Source of the DNA: Sphingomonas sp. JC676
Lineage (GTDB): Bacteria; Pseudomonadota; Alphaproteobacteria; Sphingomonadales; Sphingomonadaceae
Assembly: GCF_014489075.1 (NCBI RefSeq)
Contig: NZ_JACTGR010000003.1
Span: 510,501 to 574,500 of the forward strand
Direction: 5' to 3'
Length of the DNA: 64,000 nt
The translations under genes and the position numbers were made by a program. This document shows, piece by piece, positions 15,495 through 22,799 of the stretch (positions within the stretch are counted from its first letter, which is position 1; each line of letters opens with the position of its first letter). A model generated the notes under the pieces. It was not told where the DNA came from and ran no database searches. It was given only the letters and a program-made list of their open reading frames with translations.

Positions 15495-15950
15495 ATGCTA
15501 CACAAGAAGAAATTCATGATTGCCGCTCTGGTTGCGTGCGGTGCGACATCGATCGCGATCGCTGAACAATATGTCGATTATGTTCCTCAGTCTGGCCTGT
15601 GGGAAATAAACGCGATCGAAGTCGATCCCAATCATGTCGACGATTATCTCACCGGGCTGCGCAAATCGCAGGTTCCGGGCTTCGAGGTGATGAAGAAGCA
15701 CGGCATCATCGACGACTATAAGTTCATGGTGCGGAACGGATACAATAAGAGCGCGCCGAGCGTGCTGATCATGATTCACTACACCAGCGCGGCGATGCTC
15801 GAGCCGGACAAGGCGCGCGACCAGATGATCGAGAAGGAAATCCTGGCCAAATTCAGCAAGAAGGACGGCGACGCCGCGGTGGCCGGTTACGAGAAATACC
15901 GGCAGTTCATCGACGATGGTCTCTGGACCGAAGTTAAGATGGTCCGCTGA
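15495..15950 (+). CDS. Secreted protein of unknown function
   Basis: Exported protein of 151 residues with a clear signal peptide (MLHKKKFMIAALVACGATSIAIAE). The mature part is short, rich in Lys, Asp and Tyr, and contains VPQSGLWEINAIEVDPNH and a Met/Tyr-rich central part; the spacing resembles a small ferredoxin-like dimeric barrel, but I cannot name the family. AAGGAC lies about 8 nt before the ATG. The 190-bp upstream region is AT-rich just before the gene (TATGTAAAATGATAG near 15420-15434), which probably contains its promoter. Monocistronic. Confidence 0.75.
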   Translation: MLHKKKFMIAALVACGATSIAIAEQYVDYVPQSGLWEINAIEVDPNHVDDYLTGLRKSQVPGFEVMKKHGIIDDYKFMVRNGYNKSAPSVLIMIHYTSAAMLEPDKARDQMIEKEILAKFSKKDGDAAVAGYEKYRQFIDDGLWTEVKMVR

Positions 15951-15961
15951 CCTTCCGGCGT

Positions 15962-15987
15962 CCGGCGGCGGCGTGGATAGCCGCCGG
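15962..15987. terminator. GC-rich hairpin between convergent genes
   Basis: Arms CCGGCGGC and GCCGCCGG with a 10-nt loop lie in the 43-bp gap between two convergent genes. No T-run follows on either strand, so it may end transcription only weakly. Confidence 0.4.
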
Positions 15988-15993
15988 CGCCTC

Positions 15994-16470
15994 TCAGGTG
16001 CGCACCATGTAGCGCGCATCCGGCCCATAGCTGGCGAGTTTCTCGGCGAGGCCGGTCGCGTCCTTGTCCGCAAAACCCTGCGCACGCCAGAAGGCAGCGG
16101 AATCATTGACCGATACCAAAGCGATCGGCGTGCCGACGGCGCGGCCGAACAATAGGCCGAGGATCGCCTGCGTATGGCCGCCGCCGCGCGCATCGGGGCG
16201 CAGCGCGAGATCGTGGAGGTACAGCGCATCGCGTGCTTCGGGCAGCGCGCCGAGCAGCGAATTGAGCGGCGGAATGCGGCCGAGCGGCCAGGGATAGGCG
16301 ATGAGATAGCCTGCGACATCGTCCCCGTCCGCAAGCACGAAACAGAGATCGGGCGACAGAGCGAGCCGCTCGGCGAAGCAGGCGCGTTCCTCCGGATGAT
16401 CGGGAAACGCCACGCGCGCGACGGCGACGACCTTGTCCAGATCGTCCGCCGTCATCTGCCGCCAGCGCAT
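15994..16470 (-). CDS. GNAT family N-acetyltransferase
   Basis: Protein of 158 residues with the GNAT acetyl-CoA site: LYLHDLALRPDARGGGHTQAI, where R-x-G-G-G takes the place of the usual R-G-x-G-x-G/A loop, and a C-terminal SVNDSAAFWRAQGF strand-helix. The ATG at 16470 lies 4 bp after the stop of the E2 gene, so it is the last gene of the 2-oxoacid dehydrogenase operon. Its substrate is unknown; the link to branched-chain metabolism rests only on operon position. Confidence 0.88.
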   Translation of the reverse strand: MRWRQMTADDLDKVVAVARVAFPDHPEERACFAERLALSPDLCFVLADGDDVAGYLIAYPWPLGRIPPLNSLLGALPEARDALYLHDLALRPDARGGGHTQAILGLLFGRAVGTPIALVSVNDSAAFWRAQGFADKDATGLAEKLASYGPDARYMVRT

Positions 16471-16474
16471 GGCC

Positions 16475-17773
16475 TCAGTCCGCGAAGAGCAGCACCGGGG
16501 TCTCGAGCAGCTTGCGGAGCGCCTGGACGAAGCTCGCCGCGTCCCAGCCGTCGACCACGCGGTGGTCGCAGCTGATCGACAGGTTCATCAACTTCGCGCG
16601 GACGATCTCGTCGCCCTGGAAGATCGGGCGCTCGACGATCTTGTTCGGCCCGATGATCGCGACCTCGGGACGGTTGATCACCGGCGTGGTGGCGATGCCG
16701 CCAAGCGGGCCGAGCGAGGTGACGGTGAGCGTCGATCCGCTCAATTCCTCCGACTTGGCCTTGCCGGTGCGCGCGGCCTCGGCGAGGCGGCCGATCTCGC
16801 TGGCGAGCTGCCAGACATTCTTGTCCTGCGCGTCGCGGATGACCGGGACCATCAGCCCCGCATCGGTCTGTGCCGCCATGCCGAGATGGACGCGGCCGTG
16901 GCGTGTGACCACGCCGGCCTCGTCGTCATAGCGCGCGTTGATCATCGGGAAGTCCGGGATCGTCCGGCAGATCGCGACGATCAGGAACGGCAGCATCGTC
17001 AGCTTGGGGCGATTGCCGCGATTGTCGTTGAGGTCGCCGCGCATCGCCTCGAGCGCGGTGACGTCGATCTCGTCGACATAGGTGAAGTGCGGGATGGCAC
17101 GCTTGGATGCGGCCATGTTCTCGGCGATGCGCCGGCGCATGCCGATGACCTTGATCGCCTCGTCCGGGCGGGCGCGATCGGCGTGGGGGGCGTGATAGCC
17201 CTGCCCGCTGCCGTAGCGCAGATAGGCGTCGAGATCGGAATGGCGCAGGCGATCGCCCTCGGCCTTCACGGCCGAGAGGTCGATGCCGAGATCGTGCGCG
17301 CGCTGGCGGACGGCGGGGGAAGCGAGGACGTGCTTCTCGGGCGCCCTGGTTTCTTCCTTGTGCCCCTGCGCAGGCAGGGGCCCAGGGTCACGGGCGACGC
17401 CTTCGCCATCCTGGGCTCCCGCGTTCGCAGGAACGCTCGTGGGGGCGGGTGCTTCGGCCACTTCTTCGACGCCGGGATTCTCGGCCTCGAGCACTTCTTC
17501 CGGCGGCTCGGCGGGCGCTTCCTCCACCACCCCGTCGGTCTCGACGATCATCAGCGCGGAGCCGATCGGCACCTGATCACCGACTTCGCCGGCAAGCTCG
17601 ACCACCACGCCGGAAACCGGCGATTCCATCTCGACGGTCGCCTTGTCGGTCATCATGTCGGCGACCTGCTGGTCCTCCTCGACACGGTCGCCGACCTTGA
17701 CGTGCCAGGCGACGATCTCGGCCTCGGCGATGCCTTCGCCGATATCGGGCAGGCGGAAAGTGAAGCGTGCCAT
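16475..17773 (-). CDS. bkdB: Dihydrolipoyl acyltransferase (E2) of branched-chain 2-oxoacid dehydrogenase
   Basis: E2 core of 432 residues that transfers acyl groups from E1 to CoA. Domains in order: one lipoyl domain (Lys44 in TDKATVE), a Pro/Ala-rich linker, the peripheral subunit-binding domain (LASPAVRQRAHDLGIDLSAV), a second linker, and the catalytic domain with the C-terminal SCDHRVVDGWDAA motif carrying the active His and Asp. The first linker holds an in-frame repeat-derived segment (about residues 112-139, bases 17358-17440). Its start is 7 bp after the E1 beta stop. Branched-chain rather than pyruvate specificity is inferred from the E1 alpha/beta type and the single lipoyl domain. 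Confidence 0.9.
   Translation of the reverse strand: MARFTFRLPDIGEGIAEAEIVAWHVKVGDRVEEDQQVADMMTDKATVEMESPVSGVVVELAGEVGDQVPIGSALMIVETDGVVEEAPAEPPEEVLEAENPGVEEVAEAPAPTSVPANAGAQDGEGVARDPGPLPAQGHKEETRAPEKHVLASPAVRQRAHDLGIDLSAVKAEGDRLRHSDLDAYLRYGSGQGYHAPHADRARPDEAIKVIGMRRRIAENMAASKRAIPHFTYVDEIDVTALEAMRGDLNDNRGNRPKLTMLPFLIVAICRTIPDFPMINARYDDEAGVVTRHGRVHLGMAAQTDAGLMVPVIRDAQDKNVWQLASEIGRLAEAARTGKAKSEELSGSTLTVTSLGPLGGIATTPVINRPEVAIIGPNKIVERPIFQGDEIVRAKLMNLSISCDHRVVDGWDAASFVQALRKLLETPVLLFAD
17358..17440. repeat. Palindromic repeat element inside the E2 linker
   Basis: Two hairpin units, TGCCCCTGCGCAGGCAGGGGC and a second around CCCGCGTTCGCAGGAACGC, flank a CCAGG...CCTGG core. This is the layout of a dispersed palindromic element I recall from sphingomonad intergenic regions. 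Here it is read in frame and encodes VPANAGAQDGEGVARDPGP within the flexible linker. Confidence 0.6.
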
Positions 17774-17780
17774 GGTCGTC

Positions 17781-18827
17781 TCAGTCCTTCAGGATTTTCT
17801 GGAGCGCCGTCCCGATGCGCACCGGGCCGGGGAAATAGGCCCATTCGAGGCTGTGGGGATACGGCGTGTCGAAGCCGGTGACGCGCTCGATCGGCGCTTC
17901 GAGATGATAGAAGCAGCGTTCCTGGACGAGCGCGGAAAGCTCGGCGCCGAAGCCGCCGGTGCGCGTCGCCTCGTGGACGATCATGCAGCGGCCGGTCTTC
18001 TTCACCGATTCCTCGATCGCGTCGATGTCGAGCGGGACGAGCGTGCGCAGGTCGATAATCTCGGCGTCCACGCCCATCTCCTCGGCCGTGCTGGCGACGA
18101 CATGGACCATCGTGCCGTAGCAGAGGATCGTCACCGCCTCGCCGGTGCGGACGGTCGCCGCCTTGCCGAGCGGGACCTTGTAATAGCCGGTGGGGACTTC
18201 GCCCGCCGGATGCGCCGACCAGTTCTTCGAGGGGCGGTCGTAATGGCCGTCGAACGGGCCGTTATAGATGCGCTTGGGCTCGAGGAAGAGCGTGGGGTCG
18301 TTATCCTCGATCGCGGCGATCAGCAGGCCCTTGGCGTCGTACGGCGTGGACGGGATCACCGTCTTGATGCCCGAGACATGGGTGAAGATGCCTTCGGGGG
18401 ACTGGCTGTGCGTCTGGCCGCCGAAGATGCCGCCACCATAGGGGCTGCGCACGGTGATCGGCGCGGTGAAGTCCGCCGCCGAACGGTAACGCAGCCGGGC
18501 GGCCTCCGAGACGAGCTGGTCGAGCGCGGGATAGATGTAATCCGCGAACTGGATCTCCGGCACCGGGCGCAGGCCATAGGCACCCATGCCGATCGCGACG
18601 CCGATGATGCCGATCTCGGTGATCGGCGTGTCGAACGCGCGGGTCTTGCCATACTTGGCCTGGAGGCCCGCCGTGGCGCGGAAGACGCCGCCGAAATAGC
18701 CGACATCCTCGCCCATCACGACCACGTCGGGGTCGCGCTCCATCATCACGTCCATGGCGGAGTTGATCGCCTGGATCATGTTCATCCGGGCGGTCCCGCC
18801 CTGATCGATAATTTCGCTGTCGCTCAC
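17781..18827 (-). CDS. bkdA2: 2-oxoisovalerate dehydrogenase E1 beta subunit
   Basis: Subunit of 348 residues, forming with E1 alpha the thiamine-diphosphate-dependent decarboxylase. Recognisable parts: ALDQLVSEAARLRYRSAAD, RSPYGGGIFGGQTHSQSPEG with the His of the substrate pocket, and the C-terminal transketolase domain with HEATRTGGFGAELSALV. The GTG start at 18827 overlaps the alpha stop as GTGA; an internal ATG at about residue 15 (MNMIQAINSAM) is a possible shorter start. The middle gene of the operon. Branched-chain rather than pyruvate specificity follows from overall resemblance. Confidence 0.92.
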   Translation of the reverse strand: MSDSEIIDQGGTARMNMIQAINSAMDVMMERDPDVVVMGEDVGYFGGVFRATAGLQAKYGKTRAFDTPITEIGIIGVAIGMGAYGLRPVPEIQFADYIYPALDQLVSEAARLRYRSAADFTAPITVRSPYGGGIFGGQTHSQSPEGIFTHVSGIKTVIPSTPYDAKGLLIAAIEDNDPTLFLEPKRIYNGPFDGHYDRPSKNWSAHPAGEVPTGYYKVPLGKAATVRTGEAVTILCYGTMVHVVASTAEEMGVDAEIIDLRTLVPLDIDAIEESVKKTGRCMIVHEATRTGGFGAELSALVQERCFYHLEAPIERVTGFDTPYPHSLEWAYFPGPVRIGTALQKILKD

Positions 18828-20095
18828 AGGCCGGCCGCCTTCTGCTCGTCGAGCATCTGCTGGCATTGCTCCTTCAGGTGCCACGGCGTCTCCTCGAACA
18901 CGCCCTCGAACATCGAATCGAACGGCTGGTGCATGCCATGGCCGAGCACGCCGTTCTTCTCGGCTTCCTTCTGCGCGGCCTTGACCATCTCGGCGAGCTC
19001 GAGGTCCTGCGCGACATGGCGTTCCTCGTCCCATTCGCCGAGCGCGATGAGATGGTCCTTCAAGCGCCGGATCGGATCGCCGAGCGGCCAGGCATTGGGC
19101 TCGCCCGCCGAGCGATATTGGGTGGGATCGTCGGAGGTGGAGTGCCCCTCGGCGCGATAGGTGAAATGCTCGATCAGCGTCGGTCCCTGATTGGTCCGCG
19201 CGCGCTCGGCCGCCCACTGGGTGGCCGCATAGACCGCCAATGCATCGTTGCCGTCGATGCGCAGGCCCGCGATGCCATAGCCGATTGCGCGCGCGGCGAA
19301 GGTCGTCGCCTCGGCACCGGCAAAGCCCGAGAAGCTTGAGATCGCCCATTGGTTGTTGACGACGTTGAGGATGACCGGCGCCTTGTAGACTGTCGCGAAG
19401 GTCATCGCTGAGTGGAAGTCGCCTTCGGCGGTCGAGCCCTCGCCGCACCAGGTGGCGGCAATGCGATTGTCGCCCTTGGCCGCGCTTGCCATCGCCCAGC
19501 CTACCGCCTGGGGATATTGCGTCGCGAGATTGCCCGAGATCGAGAAGAAGCCATGATCCTTGGCCGAATACATGATCGGCAGCTGGCGGCCCTGGAGCGG
19601 ATCGGCCTTGTTCGAATAGATCTGGTTCATCATCGCGACGAGGCTGTAGCCGCGGGTGATCAGGATCCCTTGCTGGCGATAGCTGGGGAAGCACATGTCA
19701 TCCGACGCGAGCGCCATGGTGGCGGCAACCGAGACGGCCTCCTCGCCGGTCGACTTCATGTAGAAGCTGGTCTTGCCCTGACGCTGGGCGCGGAACATGC
19801 GCTCGTCGAAGGCACGGACCAGCGCCATGTTGCGGAGCATCTTGCGCTTGGCCTCAGCGTCGAGCCGCGGGTTCCAGTTGCCGACCGCCTGGCCACGCTC
19901 GTCGAGCACGCGGACCAGGCCATAAGCGAGGTCGTGGAAACTGTCCGCCGAATCGGCGGTGTCGGGACGGCGCGCGGCGTCCGCGGGGGGCACGTCGACA
20001 TCGCTGAAATCGGCTTCGTCGCCGGGCCGGAACTTGGGCTCGGGCACGTGCAGCGATAGCGGCGGCAGGTTGGAGCGCGGGGCGTCCACCGTCAT
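18824..20095 (-). CDS. bkdA1: 2-oxoisovalerate dehydrogenase E1 alpha subunit
   Basis: Subunit of 423 residues that binds thiamine diphosphate and starts oxidative decarboxylation of branched-chain 2-oxo acids. An N-terminal extension of about 85 residues, typical of the bacterial branched-chain type, precedes the E1 core. The cofactor motif runs from ATWCGEGSTAEGDFHSAM to VVNNQWAIS. The phosphorylation-loop region reads TYRAEGHSTSDDPTQYR. The ATG at 20095 has GGAGAG 4-5 nt upstream. It is the first gene of the minus-strand operon alpha-beta-E2-GNAT; no E3 (lipoamide dehydrogenase) is in the window, so E3 must come from elsewhere. Confidence 0.93.
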   Translation of the reverse strand: MTVDAPRSNLPPLSLHVPEPKFRPGDEADFSDVDVPPADAARRPDTADSADSFHDLAYGLVRVLDERGQAVGNWNPRLDAEAKRKMLRNMALVRAFDERMFRAQRQGKTSFYMKSTGEEAVSVAATMALASDDMCFPSYRQQGILITRGYSLVAMMNQIYSNKADPLQGRQLPIMYSAKDHGFFSISGNLATQYPQAVGWAMASAAKGDNRIAATWCGEGSTAEGDFHSAMTFATVYKAPVILNVVNNQWAISSFSGFAGAEATTFAARAIGYGIAGLRIDGNDALAVYAATQWAAERARTNQGPTLIEHFTYRAEGHSTSDDPTQYRSAGEPNAWPLGDPIRRLKDHLIALGEWDEERHVAQDLELAEMVKAAQKEAEKNGVLGHGMHQPFDSMFEGVFEETPWHLKEQCQQMLDEQKAAGL

Positions 20096-20159
20096 GATCT
20101 CTCCGAATTGCATGGACCGTGTCGTCAAACACAACGCACGGACTCGGTTTCGGGGCCTT

Positions 20160-20186
20160 GTTATAAAGTTTCAAAAGCCTTGTCGA
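20160..20186 (-). promoter_or_regulatory. Possible promoter of the bkd operon
   Basis: On the minus strand TCGACA (20186-20181) and TATAAC (20165-20160) resemble -35 and -10 boxes of the main sigma factor. The spacer is only 15 bp, shorter than ideal, so this is a tentative assignment. Confidence 0.35.
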
Positions 20187-20188
20187 GA

Positions 20189-20207
20189 AGGTCAGCAGGG
20201 CTGACCT
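20189..20207. promoter_or_regulatory. Inverted repeat between bkd and imuA promoters
   Basis: Perfect 8-bp arms AGGTCAGC and GCTGACCT with a 3-nt centre. It lies just upstream of the possible bkd promoter and 32 bp before the LexA box. It could be an operator for the bkd operon; no regulator gene is adjacent. Confidence 0.4.
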
Positions 20208-20219
20208 GACGAACAGTGA

Positions 20220-20253
20220 TTGACTCGCGACGGATATGGAACAGAATAGGAAC
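20220..20253 (+). promoter_or_regulatory. imuA promoter with LexA (SOS) box
   Basis: GAACAGAATAGGAAC (20239-20253) is a perfect alphaproteobacterial LexA box, GAAC-N7-GAAC. It overlaps the likely -10 (CAGAAT, 20242-20247), which lies 16 bp after a TTGACT -35 (20220-20225). LexA bound here would block RNA polymerase until DNA damage. The box is 23 bp before the imuA GTG. Confidence 0.85.
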
Positions 20254-20275
20254 ATTCCGAATCCAGCGAGTCGCC

Positions 20276-21022
20276 GTGTCTGATCCTGCAGTCCTTGCCC
20301 AATTGCGCGCAACCTTGAGCGCGATCGAAGGGAGCGGTTTCCGCCGCCGGCCGGCGCTGCCGTTCGGCATGGAGGCGCTCGATTCGCGACTGGCCAATGG
20401 CGGGCTGCGACTCGATGCGTTGCACGAGATCGCAGGGGCCACCCACGACATGGCCGATGACTGCGCCGCGACTTTGTTCCTGGCGGGAATCGCGGCGCGC
20501 GCCTGGGGTCCGGTGCTGTGGGTGGTGCGACGGCGCGACCTGTTCGCGCCCGGGCTGGCGCAGGTAGGGCTCGACCATAAGCGGCTGATCTATGCCGAGG
20601 CGGCGGACGACGAGGAATTGCTGGCGATCATGGAAGAGGGCATCCGCCATCGCGGGTTGGGCGCGGTGATCGGCGAGGCGCGTCGCGTGGGCATGCCGGC
20701 GACCCGGCGGCTGCAGCTCGCGGCCGAGGGCGGACGGACGATCGCGCTGCTGATGAAGCGCCATACCCGCGAGGGGAGCGATCCGCTGGGCGCACCTTCC
20801 GCCGCGGTGACGCGCTGGCGGGTGGCGTGCGCGCCGTCGACGCCGCTGCCGGTGGCAGGGGTGGGACGGCCGCGCTGGCGGCTCGAACTGGTGCGCCAAA
20901 AGGGGGGAGAAGGTTTCGAACAGATAGTGGAGGCGTGCGATGCAACGGGTCGCTGCGCTCTACCTGCCGCATTGGGCCATCGAAAGGCTGTGGCGGGCGG
21001 AGCGGACCGCCAGGCCGCCTGA
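20276..21022 (+). CDS. imuA: ImuA, RecA-like mutasome accessory protein
   Basis: RecA/SulA-like protein of about 248 residues that works with ImuB and DnaE2 in damage-induced mutagenesis. The family pattern is visible: RPALPFGMEALDSRLANGGL at the N-terminus, LHEIAG, and the C-terminal RWRLELVRQKGG motif. The GTG at 20276 follows the LexA box by 23 bp and avoids reading the promoter as protein. The end of the gene overlaps imuB by 83 bp; the tail after GFEQIVEACDATGR is therefore coded in two frames. Function is assigned from family and the three-gene order. Confidence 0.9.
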   Translation: MSDPAVLAQLRATLSAIEGSGFRRRPALPFGMEALDSRLANGGLRLDALHEIAGATHDMADDCAATLFLAGIAARAWGPVLWVVRRRDLFAPGLAQVGLDHKRLIYAEAADDEELLAIMEEGIRHRGLGAVIGEARRVGMPATRRLQLAAEGGRTIALLMKRHTREGSDPLGAPSAAVTRWRVACAPSTPLPVAGVGRPRWRLELVRQKGGEGFEQIVEACDATGRCALPAALGHRKAVAGGADRQAA

Positions 21023-22799
21023 GGCCGGCCCCTCCGCTTCGCTGGAAGCACTGCACGCGGCGGCCGGTTCGGTACCGCGCGGCGGCGGCTGGCGGCCGGG
21101 CGCGCGCTGGGCGCGCGAGGATCAGCTCGGCCATGTCGCGGTGCTGCCGAGCGGCACTTCTTCATTCCTCCCCGAGCTCAGCTCGGAGAGGGGGACCATG
21201 CATAGCATGGTGGAGGGGCGGCGGACTGCATCCGCCGTCTTCGCCGGCGGCCCCTCCACCCCCGCCTTCGGCGGCGGTCCCCCTCCCCGAGACAAGCTCG
21301 GGGAGGAATTTCCCCTCGTCACCTCCATCCGCACCGGCAATCGCGTGGAGATCGCCGCGGCCTGCCCGCATGCGCTGGCGCTGGGGCTGCGCCCCGGCAT
21401 GGCGGTCACCCAGGCGCGCGCGCAGGTGAAGGGAATCCACGTCCGCCCCGCCGATCCCGAGGGAGACCTGGCCGAACTCCAGCGGCTGGCGGTGCGCGCT
21501 GCGCGGCGCTGGTGTCCGGTAGTGACGCTGGACGGCGCGGACGGACTGCTGCTCGACCTGACCGGCACCGCGCACCTGTTCGGCGGCGAGGCGGCAATGG
21601 CGCGGCGGATCATCCGCTTCCTCGCGCGCGCCGGCTTCACCGCGCGGATCGCCGTCGCCGATACGGTGGGCGCGGCGCATGCGCTGGCCCGCCACACTGC
21701 GGGCGGGCTCTGTCCGGCGGGGCAGCAGGCGCGCGCACTCGCCGACTTGCCCGTAGCGGCGCTGCGCATCGAGGAACGCGCAGTCGAGCTGCTCAAGCGG
21801 CTCGGCGTCGAACGGATCGGCGGCCTGTCGGCGATGCCGCGCGCGCCGCTGGCGCGCCGCTTCGGCATGGCGCTGGTGCTGCGGCTCGACCAGGCGCTGG
21901 GACATCTCCCCGAGCCGCTCGATCCGGTGGTGCCGCCCGAGCCGATTGCCGTCGCCCAGCGCTTCGCCGAGCCGATCGCCAGTCCTGAGGCGATTACCCA
22001 TTGGCTGGGGGTGCTGGTACCCCGGCTGACCGATGCGCTGGCCCAGGCCGGGCTCGGCGCGCGCCGCATCGAGTTGGTCGCCGATCGCGTCGACGGCGTG
22101 CCGCAGCGCATCCTGGTCGGGCTCGCCCGGCCCAATCGTGACCCCGCACATCTGTTGCGGCTGCTCGTCCGCCGGATCGAGGAGATCGAGCCGGGATACG
22201 GCATTGACGTCATGACGCTGCATCTGCGCCGCGCCGATCCGCTGGGCCCCGAGCCGTTCACCGAACGCCTCGACGAGGAAGCGGCGCCCGATCTCGCACC
22301 CCTGGTCGACACGCTCGCCACGCGGGTCGGCATGCGGCGACTGTGGCGCAGCCGGCCGGTGGAAAGCGACGTGCCCGAGCGATCGGTGACGCGCGCGCCG
22401 GTGCTCGATCCGCCGGTTCGCCCGGGCGCGCGCATCAAGGCCGACGATGTCCGCCAGCTCGATCGCAAGGGGGAAATGCCGGTCTGGCACCCCGAATGGC
22501 CGCGCCCCGCCCGATTGCTCAAGCGCCCCGAACGCGTCGACGATGTGATCGCCTTGCTGCCCGATCAGCCGCCACGGCGCTTCACCTGGCGCGGCCAGAC
22601 CCACCAGGTGGTGCGTGCCGACGGGCCCGAGCGCATCCATGGCGAATGGTGGCGGCGCATGGCCGAGGCGCACAGCGTGCGCGACTATTTCCAGGTCGAG
22701 GACGATTGCGGCCGGCGCTATTGGCTATTCCGCAGCGGCGATGGCGAGCGCGCGGTGACCGGCGACCTCGGCTGGTATCTCCACGGGGTGTTCGGATGA
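20940..22799 (+). CDS. imuB: ImuB, inactive Y-family polymerase-like mutasome protein
   Basis: Y-family-like protein of 619 residues that bridges DnaE2 and the beta clamp. It starts MQRVAALYLPHWAIERL, as ImuB proteins do. The palm region lacks the acidic catalytic set of active Y-family polymerases, as known for ImuB (family knowledge). The little-finger and C-terminal parts follow, with RRYWLFRSGDGE near the end. Residues about 75-124 are encoded by an in-frame palindromic repeat (21164-21309) and interrupt the N-terminal domain before VTSIRTGNRVEIAAACPHAL. The frame is intact, so the protein may still work. The stop overlaps dnaE2 by ATGA. Confidence 0.9.
   Translation: MQRVAALYLPHWAIERLWRAERTARPPEAGPSASLEALHAAAGSVPRGGGWRPGARWAREDQLGHVAVLPSGTSSFLPELSSERGTMHSMVEGRRTASAVFAGGPSTPAFGGGPPPRDKLGEEFPLVTSIRTGNRVEIAAACPHALALGLRPGMAVTQARAQVKGIHVRPADPEGDLAELQRLAVRAARRWCPVVTLDGADGLLLDLTGTAHLFGGEAAMARRIIRFLARAGFTARIAVADTVGAAHALARHTAGGLCPAGQQARALADLPVAALRIEERAVELLKRLGVERIGGLSAMPRAPLARRFGMALVLRLDQALGHLPEPLDPVVPPEPIAVAQRFAEPIASPEAITHWLGVLVPRLTDALAQAGLGARRIELVADRVDGVPQRILVGLARPNRDPAHLLRLLVRRIEEIEPGYGIDVMTLHLRRADPLGPEPFTERLDEEAAPDLAPLVDTLATRVGMRRLWRSRPVESDVPERSVTRAPVLDPPVRPGARIKADDVRQLDRKGEMPVWHPEWPRPARLLKRPERVDDVIALLPDQPPRRFTWRGQTHQVVRADGPERIHGEWWRRMAEAHSVRDYFQVEDDCGRRYWLFRSGDGERAVTGDLGWYLHGVFG
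21164..21309. repeat. In-frame palindromic repeat element inside imuB
   Basis: Outer arms ATTCCTCCCCGAGCT (21164-21178) and AGCTCGGGGAGGAAT (21295-21309) are perfect reverse complements. Inside, GAGGGGGACC and GGTCCCCCTC, and GGTGGAGGGGC and GCCCCTCCACC, form further nested pairs. The whole 146-bp unit can fold as a branched hairpin. It encodes Gly/Pro-rich residues without domain character. I recall this as a common sphingomonad intergenic repeat. Confidence 0.75.
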
